The notes below the pieces were generated by a model. That model was not told the origin of the DNA. It saw only the letters and a list, made by a program, of their open reading frames with translations, and made no database searches. Shown here piece after piece: positions 17,650 to 25,100 of a DNA stretch of 64,000 bases. The translations under genes were made by a program, and so were the position numbers. Numbering within the stretch: position 1 is the stretch's first letter; every line of letters starts with the position of its first letter. Location of the stretch: assembly GCA_900540475.1 (NCBI GenBank), contig UQGG01000013.1:1-64000 (forward strand), given 5' to 3'. The DNA is from an uncultured Robinsoniella sp. Its GTDB lineage: Bacteria > Bacillota > Clostridia > Lachnospirales > Lachnospiraceae.

Positions 17650-19020
17650 TTATTCAGCCTCCGGACGTTCGTGAAGAGGTGTATATTCTTTATGCTTTGC
17701 AACACTCTTGTAAGCAGGACGGATAATTTTTCCGTTGTTTGCCAATTCTTCAATACGATGTGCGCTCCATCCCACAACACGTGCGATTGCAAAGATAGGG
17801 GTGAATAATTCCGTGGGAAGATCCAGCATACTGTAAACAAATCCACTGTAGAAGTCTACGTTGGCGCTTACACCTTTATAGATTTTACGTTCTTCTCCGA
17901 TAACCTGGGGAGCCAGGCGCTCAATCATGGAGTAGAGCTTGAATTCTTCTTCCCTTCCTTTTTCTTTGGAAAGGCTCTCTACAAAGGATTTAAATATATT
18001 TGCTCTTGGATCAGACAGGGAATAAACCGCGTGTCCCATTCCATAGATCAGTCCTGCGTGGTCAAATGCTTCTTTGTTTAACAGGCGTTTCAGGTAATTT
18101 TTGATTTCCCCTTCATCAGACCAGTCTTTTACCGATTTTTTCATATCTTCAAACATCTTGACTACTTTAATATTTGCTCCGCCGTGTTTCGGGCCTTTTA
18201 AAGATCCGAGAGAAGCAGCCATAGAAGAGTAAGTATCCGTACCGGATGAAGATACTACATGGGTTGTGAAGGTAGAGTTATTACCGCCGCCATGTTCCAT
18301 ATGGAGAATCAGTGCAACGTCTAAAATCTTAGCTTCCAGTTTTGTGAAATTACTGTTTGGGCGTAAAATGTGAAGAATGTTTTCAGCAGTAGATAATTCC
18401 GGCTGGGGTGAGTGGATGAAAAGGCTGTTGCCATCGTGATAGTGGCTGTATGCCTGGTAGCCATATACAGAAAGCATAGGGAAAAGGCTGATTAACTGCA
18501 GGCATTGTCTGAGGACATTTGGAATAGATACGTCATCTGCCCTGTCATCGTAGGAATAAAGTGTCAGTACGCTTCGTGCAAGGGTGTTCATCATATCCTG
18601 GCTTGGAGCTTTCATAATGATATCCCGGACAAAGCTGGTGGGCAGTGTGCGGTATGTAGCAAGCAGGTTGGAAAAATCACGTAATTGCTCTTCCGTTGGA
18701 AGTTTCCCGAAAAGAAGCAGATAAGTTACTTCTTCAAAGCCATAACGGTCATCATGGATGAAGCCCTGGACGATGTCTTCCACATCGATGCCGCGGTAGA
18801 AGAGTTTGCCTTCACAAGGAATCATTTCGCTGTCTACAACGGTATAGGAGCGGATCTCTGCGATGTCGGTCAGACCTGCAAGAACGCCCTTACCACTAAT
18901 ATCACGAAGACCTCTTTTTACTTCGTATTTTGTGTACAGCTCCGTGTTGATCTGGCTGGTATCAGTTGCCAGCTTGGAAAGAGCGAGAATATCAGGTGTA
19001 ATTTCTGAATACGTACTCAT
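17650..19020 (-). CDS. Citrate/2-methylcitrate synthase
   Basis: A 456-residue citrate synthase-family enzyme joining acetyl-CoA and oxaloacetate. Catalytic elements are visible in order: His in HMEHGGGNNS (about 245), His in IYGMGHAVYSLSDPR (about 321) and Asp in SANVDFYSGF (about 385). A long N-terminal extension (about 50 residues) precedes the fold, as in many Clostridia enzymes. The ATG at 19020 has a GGAGG site. In a Clostridium relative it would feed glutamate synthesis rather than a full cycle. The promoter region carries a short repeat copy and an 11-base inverted repeat. Confidence 0.93.
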   Translation of the reverse strand: MSTYSEITPDILALSKLATDTSQINTELYTKYEVKRGLRDISGKGVLAGLTDIAEIRSYTVVDSEMIPCEGKLFYRGIDVEDIVQGFIHDDRYGFEEVTYLLLFGKLPTEEQLRDFSNLLATYRTLPTSFVRDIIMKAPSQDMMNTLARSVLTLYSYDDRADDVSIPNVLRQCLQLISLFPMLSVYGYQAYSHYHDGNSLFIHSPQPELSTAENILHILRPNSNFTKLEAKILDVALILHMEHGGGNNSTFTTHVVSSSGTDTYSSMAASLGSLKGPKHGGANIKVVKMFEDMKKSVKDWSDEGEIKNYLKRLLNKEAFDHAGLIYGMGHAVYSLSDPRANIFKSFVESLSKEKGREEEFKLYSMIERLAPQVIGEERKIYKGVSANVDFYSGFVYSMLDLPTELFTPIFAIARVVGWSAHRIEELANNGKIIRPAYKSVAKHKEYTPLHERPEAE

Positions 19021-19042
19021 AGTTGTTTCCTCCTGTTCTGTT

Positions 19043-19103
19043 TGAGCGTGTTTGAAATTCCTTTCCGACAGCTGCTCGGAAAGGAATTTGATAACACACT
19101 CTA
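19043..19103. repeat. Short copy of the dispersed palindromic element
   Basis: A 61-base palindrome with the family ends (GAGCGTGTTTGAAATTC on the left, AACACACTCTA on the right) and a perfect inner stem ATTCCTTTCCGA/TCGGAAAGGAAT. It lies in the leader of the citrate synthase gene. Confidence 0.7.
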
Positions 19104-19106
19104 ATG

Positions 19107-19135
19107 TGATAAAGAATTAAATTCATTCTTTATCA
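19107..19135. promoter_or_regulatory. Inverted repeat in the citrate synthase promoter region
   Basis: TGATAAAGAAT (19107-19117) and ATTCTTTATCA (19125-19135) form a perfect 11-base dyad about 90 bases upstream of the minus-strand start, a plausible operator. The regulator is unknown. Confidence 0.5.
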
Positions 19136-19309
19136 TATCATAAATTGGAAAAGAAAAATAGTAAAATTTTTAAAATGTAAAATAAGTATAAAATCATGAA
19201 AATGGATTGTTAAATGCTTGACATTTAAAAATAAAGGTGCGATAATTGAGAACGGTATTTGTGCAAAAATTCATAATTTCTGGTAAATCATTCTTTCTTG
19301 AATTATATA

Positions 19310-19338
19310 TTGAAATTAGATGAATACTAGAGTATAAT
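19310..19338 (+). promoter_or_regulatory. Promoter of 6S RNA
   Basis: TTGAAA (19310-19315), 17 bases, TATAAT (19333-19338), placing the RNA start near 19345. Confidence 0.75.
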
Positions 19339-19344
19339 ATTGTT

Positions 19345-19545
19345 ATAAAGTTATATATCTTAAGTTACCTGGGGTGTTCGACAATCCTATCATTTTGAAC
19401 CTACATGTACTTTTATGGGATTCCTACATTGCTGTGAAGGATGTCAGGCCACCGTTTGCAGTGGAAGACAGACGTCGCAGTTGCGGTTACCCACCTAGCT
19501 TTGCTAGGAGTCAAAAGATAGGAAACGGCACTTTGGGGCTTACAA
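19345..19545 (+). ncRNA. ssrS: 6S RNA
   Basis: A stand-alone transcript with its own promoter and terminator folds as a long irregular hairpin with a central bubble. The 5' side has the family motif GGGGTGTTCGAC followed by CCTATC; the 3' side has GATAGG followed by CGGCACTTTGGGG, and both pairs match (CCTATC/GATAGG; GGGGTG/CACTTT with G-U pairs and a bulge). 6S RNA imitates an open promoter and binds sigma-A RNA polymerase in slow growth. The open frame from 19374 to 19694 overlapping it is not considered real. Confidence 0.8.
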
Positions 19546-19549
19546 TAAA

Positions 19550-19580
19550 AAAGAACATTTGCTTAGCAGATGTTCTTTTT
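19550..19580 (+). terminator. Terminator of 6S RNA
   Basis: AAGAACATTTGCT and AGCAGATGTTCTT pair, followed by a T run. Confidence 0.88.
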
Positions 19581-19738
19581 TGCGTTATTCATAAGGGGAT
19601 GACCGAAATTGTTTTCTGGCGTACCGGTTTGAAAAATGTGGAAAAACAAGTTGTAAGCTTTTTGGACTGGGTGTATAATAATGGCATCGTATAAAAAGAA
19701 TAAAAATGATAGAAAACTTAAAGGAGAGGACAAAAAAT

Positions 19739-20800
19739 ATGGGGATGATGACGAGTTTGTTTGGGAAAACCGGAGATGGCCAGGAGGCCAAAATTGTTAC
19801 GATTATGAATAAAAACGGCTTGGGGATTGAAGTGACAAATTATGGTGCTACATTGGTGTCTGCAACGGTGCCGGATGAAAAGGGCCATATTGAAGATGTT
19901 ATTTTAGGATATGAGGATGTAACGGATTACGTTGCAAACGGCGGTTTCTTTGGAGCGGTTATTGGAAGAAACGGCAATCGTATCGGGAAAGCTAAAGTGA
20001 CCATTAACGGTGTAGAATATCAGATGGAGCAAAATGAGAATGAGAACAGTCTTCACAGCGGTACCAGGGGATTTGATAAGGCAATCTGGGATATGGAACT
20101 TCTGGAAGATGAAGCTACGGTAAAATTTACACATCACAGTCCGGATGGCGATGAAGGTCTACCAGGAAACTTTGATGTATCGGTTTCTTATACACTGACA
20201 GATGAAAATGAAATCAAAATCCACTATACCGGTGTTTCCGATGCGGATACCATAGCGAATATGACAAATCACAGTTATTTTAATCTTGCCGGACATGATA
20301 AAGGAACGATCCTGGATCATACTTTATGGATGGATGCGGATGCATTTACCGTAATTGATGCAGAGTCTATTCCCACAGGAGAACTGAGAAACGTGGAAGG
20401 TACTCCTATGGATTTCAGAAAAACAAGACGTATCGGTGATGATATTGATGATACATACGAACAGATTCAGCTGGCTCATGGATATGACCACAATTTTGTG
20501 CTGAATCAAAACGGGGAAGAAAAACTGCGCAGGATAGCGAAAGTGACGGATCCGGCAAGCAAACGAACAATGGAGGTTTACACGGATTGCGCAGGCGTGC
20601 AGTTCTATACAGGTAACTTTATTGAGAAAACTCAGATCGGAAAAGGCGGTATCCCTTATCAGAAGAGAAGCGGCTTATGTCTGGAAACCCAATTCTTCCC
20701 GGACGCTCCAAATCATGAAAATTTCCCTTCTTCTATTTTAAAAGCAGGGGAAGTTTATGATACGACTACGGTTTACAAATTTGGGTTTGAATGTAAATAA
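19739..20800 (+). CDS. galM: Aldose 1-epimerase (galactose mutarotase)
   Basis: A 353-residue cytosolic enzyme interconverting alpha and beta anomers of galactose and other aldoses. Landmarks are GAVIGRNGNRIG near residue 75, NSLHSGTRGFDKAIW near residue 105, the catalytic His in TNHSYFNLAG near residue 178, and the catalytic Glu region CLETQFFPDAPN near residue 318. ATG 19739 follows AAAGGAGAGG; the frame runs back to 19706 without a site. No other galactose genes are next to it. Confidence 0.94.
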   Translation: MGMMTSLFGKTGDGQEAKIVTIMNKNGLGIEVTNYGATLVSATVPDEKGHIEDVILGYEDVTDYVANGGFFGAVIGRNGNRIGKAKVTINGVEYQMEQNENENSLHSGTRGFDKAIWDMELLEDEATVKFTHHSPDGDEGLPGNFDVSVSYTLTDENEIKIHYTGVSDADTIANMTNHSYFNLAGHDKGTILDHTLWMDADAFTVIDAESIPTGELRNVEGTPMDFRKTRRIGDDIDDTYEQIQLAHGYDHNFVLNQNGEEKLRRIAKVTDPASKRTMEVYTDCAGVQFYTGNFIEKTQIGKGGIPYQKRSGLCLETQFFPDAPNHENFPSSILKAGEVYDTTTVYKFGFECK

Positions 20801-20940
20801 TCCAGGAAATGATCAGATTCCGGTATTTTGAAGCTTTTGGCAGGCACATTGGATGTGAAATGTATTGCCGGAAGATGAAAAATGCCGGATTTTTGATTTT
20901 TCGTTAAAAAAACACTATGTCCTAATTTTGCGTTCTTTTT

Positions 20941-20987
20941 CTCCTGTTTTTGGATATACTAATATATAAATGAAGAGAAAACAGGAG
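20941..20987. promoter_or_regulatory. Inverted repeat overlapping the ribosome site of the SpoIID-like gene
   Basis: CTCCTGTTTT (20941-20950) and AAAACAGGAG (20978-20987) are perfect complements; the right arm contains the AGGAG used by ATG 20994. If transcribed as one RNA, it would hide the ribosome site; if the left arm lies in the promoter it may act as a DNA operator. Confidence 0.45.
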
Positions 20988-20993
20988 CAAAGA

Positions 20994-22454
20994 ATGAAGG
21001 ATGACAATACCTTTGGAAAAATTCTTATATTAAGCGGCTGTATCATGGCTTTTTTATTGCTGTGTTTTTATGACACTTATAAAAAAAAGGGTGATGATGT
21101 CCTGAATAAATTGCAGGAGACAATTCAGACTGATCTGGCAGGACAAAAAGAAACCCGGGAATCTAAAACGGATAAAAAGAAATCCAATGAAAAAGAAAGC
21201 GTGAATGACCAGAAAAGCACAGAAGAGCAGAAAGAGGCGCAGGAAGATAAAAGCCAGGAAAACAAGGTCAAAGACGAAGCGGCGTCCTCTGGAGATACGC
21301 AGACGGCAGATGCACAAAATCCCCTTATACGTGTGCTCATCAAGACGGATGATTATGCGGGTGAGTACCATAACAGCGTGACGCTTCAGTGCAGTACAGA
21401 TTATGTGCTGCAGTATGGAGAGACAACAGAAGAGCATGGTGCTGCGGACCCGTTGACGCTGACAGCTGACAGTCCTTATTTGAATGACGGTATACTGCGT
21501 ATCCAGCCTAAGGATGAAAAGGGTGAGATTACATTGCCTGGGTTGAAAAGAGGTTATGAAAATCCTTCGTATCTGGGAAACTTTGAAATTGTAAAAAGAG
21601 ACGCTGGTCTTTTAGTTATCAATGAACTGCCTCTGGAAACCTATCTCTGTTCTGTGGTACCCAGTGAGATGCCGGCTGCATATCCTCTGGAATCTCTGAA
21701 AGTGCAGGCGGTCTGTGCCAGGAGTTATGCCATCAAACAGATGCAGAACGGGCGTGGAGCGGAATTTAATGTACATGTTGACGATAGTGTCTCCTATCAG
21801 GTCTATAACAATCAGAAGCGGGATGAACGTGCCAGCGAGGCCGTAAACGCTACTGCGGGCCAGGTGATGCGTTCCGACGGGGACATTGTGGATGCGCTTT
21901 ACTATTCAACCTCTTGCGGAGTAAATCTGAGCCAGGACCTTTCACAGGAAACAGTTTTTGCATCATTTATGACCACTGATAACCATACTGCGTATGAAGC
22001 CAGTGAACCCTGGTACCGGTGGAAGGCTGTATTTACAATTGATGAGCTGACGAGACTGGCAAATGCCTGGCAGCCGGATACGGGAAATGTAACAGCTTTA
22101 AGTATCGATTCCCGGGAGACAAATGGTGCCATTGCAAAATTTACTTTGCAGGGAGAGAATCAGAGCATTACGGTAGAGGGAGAATATACGGTTCGTAAAC
22201 TGCTGTCTCCGGTGAACATTGCGGTAGTCGAACAGGATGGAAGCGAAGCTACAGGGATGTCTCTGCTGCCAAGCGCATTTTTCTATCTGACGCCGAACTA
22301 TGAAAATGATGTGTTGGTCAGCTATACGTTTACGGGCGGGGGATACGGGCATGGAAAAGGAATGAGCCAAAATGGAGCAAGGCATATGGCAGATGCAGGA
22401 ATGGGATATGAAGAAATATTAAAATACTTTTATGGTGATGTACAGATAGGATAA
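20994..22454 (+). CDS. SpoIID/LytB domain protein
   Basis: A 486-residue protein: membrane anchor near residues 8-25, a long Lys/Glu/Gln-rich low-complexity stalk (about 35-100), then a SpoIID domain from about 200 (ETYLCSVVPSEMPAAYPLESLKVQAVCARSY-type core; the catalytic Glu of SpoIID lies in the PSEMP motif) and the C-terminal GYGHGKGMSQNGA signature. SpoIID is a lytic transglycosylase that trims denuded peptidoglycan during engulfment; this longer stalked version is probably a paralogue in wall remodelling. ATG 20994 has AGGAG upstream, part of an inverted repeat. Confidence 0.85.
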   Translation: MKDDNTFGKILILSGCIMAFLLLCFYDTYKKKGDDVLNKLQETIQTDLAGQKETRESKTDKKKSNEKESVNDQKSTEEQKEAQEDKSQENKVKDEAASSGDTQTADAQNPLIRVLIKTDDYAGEYHNSVTLQCSTDYVLQYGETTEEHGAADPLTLTADSPYLNDGILRIQPKDEKGEITLPGLKRGYENPSYLGNFEIVKRDAGLLVINELPLETYLCSVVPSEMPAAYPLESLKVQAVCARSYAIKQMQNGRGAEFNVHVDDSVSYQVYNNQKRDERASEAVNATAGQVMRSDGDIVDALYYSTSCGVNLSQDLSQETVFASFMTTDNHTAYEASEPWYRWKAVFTIDELTRLANAWQPDTGNVTALSIDSRETNGAIAKFTLQGENQSITVEGEYTVRKLLSPVNIAVVEQDGSEATGMSLLPSAFFYLTPNYENDVLVSYTFTGGGYGHGKGMSQNGARHMADAGMGYEEILKYFYGDVQIG

Positions 22455-22473
22455 AATGATTGATATTTCCCCC

Positions 22474-22634
22474 AGGAGCGTGTTTAAAATTACTTTCTGC
22501 CAGATGTGCGTTCCGGTTTACGGGATTGGTGTGCCAAATTGGGATGCAGTGGACTGCGTAGACTAAATTTGGTGCATCCATCCCGCAAAGTGGGGTGTGC
22601 ATCTGGTGTAAATGATTTTTCAAAAACGCTCTGG
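22474..22634. repeat. Divergent long copy of the palindromic element
   Basis: It begins with AGGAGCGTGTTTAAAATTAC and ends with TTTTTCAAAAACGCTCT, the family ends, over about 161 bases. The interior differs but keeps complementary arms (GCCAGATGTGC on the left, GCATCTGGT on the right). Confidence 0.65.
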
Positions 22635-22695
22635 GCTTGCAGTGAGATCAAAAACGTGCTATGATTGGTTCACATAAAAACGTCAGAGGGATATT

Positions 22696-23532
22696 ATGAA
22701 AGCTATTTGTACGATCATCAGATTTATCTTGAATTTTTTGAGGAAAGCCAAGCGGGACCGTGTGGATGCTTATTCTGCACAGTCTGCTTTTTATGTTATC
22801 ATGAGTTTTATTCCCTTTATTATGTTACTGCTGACGCTGCTTAAGTATACCCCCCTTACGCCAGCCGATGTGGTGGATATGGTAATGGGGGTCTTGCCTG
22901 CCTCCTTCCGGGAGGTTCTGGAAGGACTGGTGGGCGGCGTATATACCGGTTCCACCGCACTGCTGTCAGGAACGGCTATCGCTGCCGTATGGGCGGCGGG
23001 GAGAGGGGTTATGGCAGTTACAAATGGTTTGAACTCCGTCCAGGGAATCCGTGAGACCAGAAATTACATTTACATGCGTCTGCGATCTGCTTTCTATACA
23101 GTGCTCTTTCTGGTTTCCATCGTTGCGGCAATGCTGCTGCTGGTGTTTGGAAATCAGGTACATGATTTGATTATCAGATATGTTCCTCTTCTAAAAGAAT
23201 TTTCCGGGTTTATTATCAGTGTCAGAACCATTGCTACCATAACACTGCTTACGCTGTTATTTATGGCGATGTACAAAATGCTGCCAAACCGAAAGGACAG
23301 ATTTGCCAACCTGTTGCCGGGAGGACTGTTTACGGCACTTGCCTGGTCCATATTTTCCTATGGATTTTCCATCTATTTTGAAATGGCAAAACGAATGTCT
23401 TCCATCTACGGAAGCCTGACATCGGCTGTCATGGTAATGCTATGGCTGTATTTCTGCATGTGGTTTATCTTCATCGGAGCTGAAATAAATTGTTATTTAG
23501 AAGATAGTTCGAGTTTTGACTTGACAGATTAA
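22696..23532 (+). CDS. YihY/BrkB family membrane protein
   Basis: A 278-residue inner-membrane protein with about six helices and the family features AQSAFYVIMSFIPF near residue 30, GLPA-like VLPASFREVL, LLPGGLFTALAWSIFSYGFS near residue 205 and a closing IGAEIN. The family was once labelled ribonuclease BN in error; its real role is unknown, possibly transport. The start ATG 22696 follows AGAGGGA. The promoter for the pheS T-box overlaps its last codons. Confidence 0.88.
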   Translation: MKAICTIIRFILNFLRKAKRDRVDAYSAQSAFYVIMSFIPFIMLLLTLLKYTPLTPADVVDMVMGVLPASFREVLEGLVGGVYTGSTALLSGTAIAAVWAAGRGVMAVTNGLNSVQGIRETRNYIYMRLRSAFYTVLFLVSIVAAMLLLVFGNQVHDLIIRYVPLLKEFSGFIISVRTIATITLLTLLFMAMYKMLPNRKDRFANLLPGGLFTALAWSIFSYGFSIYFEMAKRMSSIYGSLTSAVMVMLWLYFCMWFIFIGAEINCYLEDSSSFDLTD

Positions 23533-23548
23533 GTAAATATGATAAAAT
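23521..23548 (+). promoter_or_regulatory. Promoter of the pheST leader
   Basis: TTGACA (23521-23526) and TAAAAT (23543-23548), 16 bases apart. The -35 box lies within the final codons of the BrkB-family gene. Confidence 0.7.
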
Positions 23549-23554
23549 AGGTCA

Positions 23555-23854
23555 TAGTAATAGTTAACAGGCAACAAATATCAAGAAAAAGAAATCATCG
23601 AATAATAAAAAGCGATGAAGGTGTCAGTAGAAGATCATTTTCTTACAGAGAGAGGAAGCCATCGGCTGGAAGCATCCTTAAGTTCAGATGATAAATTCGA
23701 ATTTCCCACCGGAGCTGCATTTTTGAAATCACAGTAGGAAATGCCGACCATGCGCGTTAAGCATACTAATTAAGAGCCTGCAGCAGCAGGAATTAGGGTG
23801 GTACCACGGAACTCCAAGCTTCGTCCCTTACACCAGAGGGATGAGGCTTTTTTT
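23555..23854 (+). ncRNA. T-box leader (phenylalanine) of pheST
   Basis: The T-box core GGGTGGTACCACGG is at 23796-23809, followed by a terminator (AAGCTTCGTCCCT/AGGGATGAGGC plus seven T, 23816-23854). The specifier region reads AATTTCCCACC, in which either TTT or TTC (23702-23705) encodes phenylalanine, agreeing with the genes downstream. Confidence 0.9.
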
Positions 23855-23869
23855 GCGCGAATTAATGAG

Positions 23870-24016
23870 GCGTGCGCCAAAAGCCCCTGGAGCAAAGAGC
23901 CTGCTGGCAGAGCGATTTGCGCAAGGGACTTTTGGCATAGGGCGAAGCCCGCGACCGAGCCGCCAGGCGAGGTGAGCACGCCGGATGAAAGGCAGCCAGG
24001 CACACACTTCATCCAC
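23870..24016 (+). repeat. GC-rich structured insert between the T-box and pheS
   Basis: About 145 bases with far higher GC content than the surroundings. It holds complementary arms GCCAAAAGCCCCT (23876-23888) and AGGGACTTTTGGC (23924-23936), pairing at 12 of 13 positions, and an outer GGATGAA/TTCATCC pair (23983-23989, 24008-24014). There is no open gene. It resembles a mobile or dispersed intergenic element, but no second copy lies in this window. Confidence 0.45.
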
Positions 24017-24051
24017 CCAAGAATCAGATAAAATGAAAAAGGAGAAATATA

Positions 24052-25071
24052 ATGAAAGACAAATTGCAAGCCATCAAAGAAGAAGCATTGAGTCAGATCC
24101 AAACTTCCGATGCACTGGATAAATTAAATGATGTCCGTGTAGCATTTTTGGGTAAGAAGGGACAGTTAACAGCGGTTTTAAAAGGGATGAAAGATGTCAC
24201 ACCGGAGGAACGTCCGTTAGTGGGACAGATGGTGAATGACACCAGAGCTGCTATTGAAACCTTTTTAGAAGAGACAAAGAAGAAGTTAGAGGCTAAGGTT
24301 CGGGAAGAGAAATTAAAGAGTGAAGTAATTGACGTTACACTTCCGGCTAAGAAGAATAACGTTGGTCATCGTCATCCGAACACCATTGCTTTGGAAGAAG
24401 TAGAGCGTATCTTTGTAGGTATGGGCTATGAAGTAGTGGAAGGACCTGAGGTAGAATACGACCTTTACAATTTTGAAAAATTAAATATCCCCGCAAATCA
24501 CCCAGCTAAGGATGAGCAGGATACTTTTTATGTGAATAAAGACATTGTTTTAAGAACACAGACATCACCGGTACAGGCACGTGTCATGGAACAGGGGAAA
24601 CTTCCGATCCGTATGATTGCTCCGGGAAGAGTATTTCGGTCAGATGAAGTGGATGCCACACATTCCCCGTCTTTCCACCAGATCGAAGGTTTGGTAATTG
24701 ATAAGAATATTACATTTGCAGATTTAAAAGGAACTCTGGAAGAGTTTGCAAAAGAATTGTTCGGACCGGAGACAAAGACAAAATTCCGTCCTCATCATTT
24801 CCCATTTACTGAGCCAAGTGCCGAAGTGGATGTGACTTGTTTTAAATGCGGTGGCGAAGGATGCCGTTTCTGTAAAGGATCAGGCTGGATTGAAATTCTG
24901 GGCTGCGGTATGGTGCATCCTCATGTTCTGGAAATGTGCGGAATCGATCCACAGGTTTACAGCGGTTTTGCCTTTGGCGTGGGTCTCGAACGTATCGCAC
25001 TTTTGAAATATGAGATTGACGATATGAGATTACTGTATGAAAACGATATTCGTTTCTTAAAACAATTCTAA
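24052..25071 (+). CDS. pheS: Phenylalanyl-tRNA synthetase alpha subunit
   Basis: The catalytic subunit of the alpha2-beta2 enzyme charging tRNA-Phe; 339 residues is the usual length. An N-terminal coiled coil (about 1-90) precedes the class II domain: motif 2 RVFRSDEVDATHSPSFHQ near 205 and motif 3 FGVGLERIALLKYEIDDMR at the end. A cysteine cluster (CFKCGGEGCRFC) near 265 may bind zinc. The gene is expressed through the T-box leader and is followed by pheT after 29 bases. Confidence 0.97.
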   Translation: MKDKLQAIKEEALSQIQTSDALDKLNDVRVAFLGKKGQLTAVLKGMKDVTPEERPLVGQMVNDTRAAIETFLEETKKKLEAKVREEKLKSEVIDVTLPAKKNNVGHRHPNTIALEEVERIFVGMGYEVVEGPEVEYDLYNFEKLNIPANHPAKDEQDTFYVNKDIVLRTQTSPVQARVMEQGKLPIRMIAPGRVFRSDEVDATHSPSFHQIEGLVIDKNITFADLKGTLEEFAKELFGPETKTKFRPHHFPFTEPSAEVDVTCFKCGGEGCRFCKGSGWIEILGCGMVHPHVLEMCGIDPQVYSGFAFGVGLERIALLKYEIDDMRLLYENDIRFLKQF

Positions 25072-25100
25072 TGGAAATTAAGTAAAGAGAGGAAAACAGA

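Noticed and set aside
19374..19694. 106-codon open frame on the plus strand
   Set aside because: Overlaps the 6S RNA and its terminator; no ribosome site.
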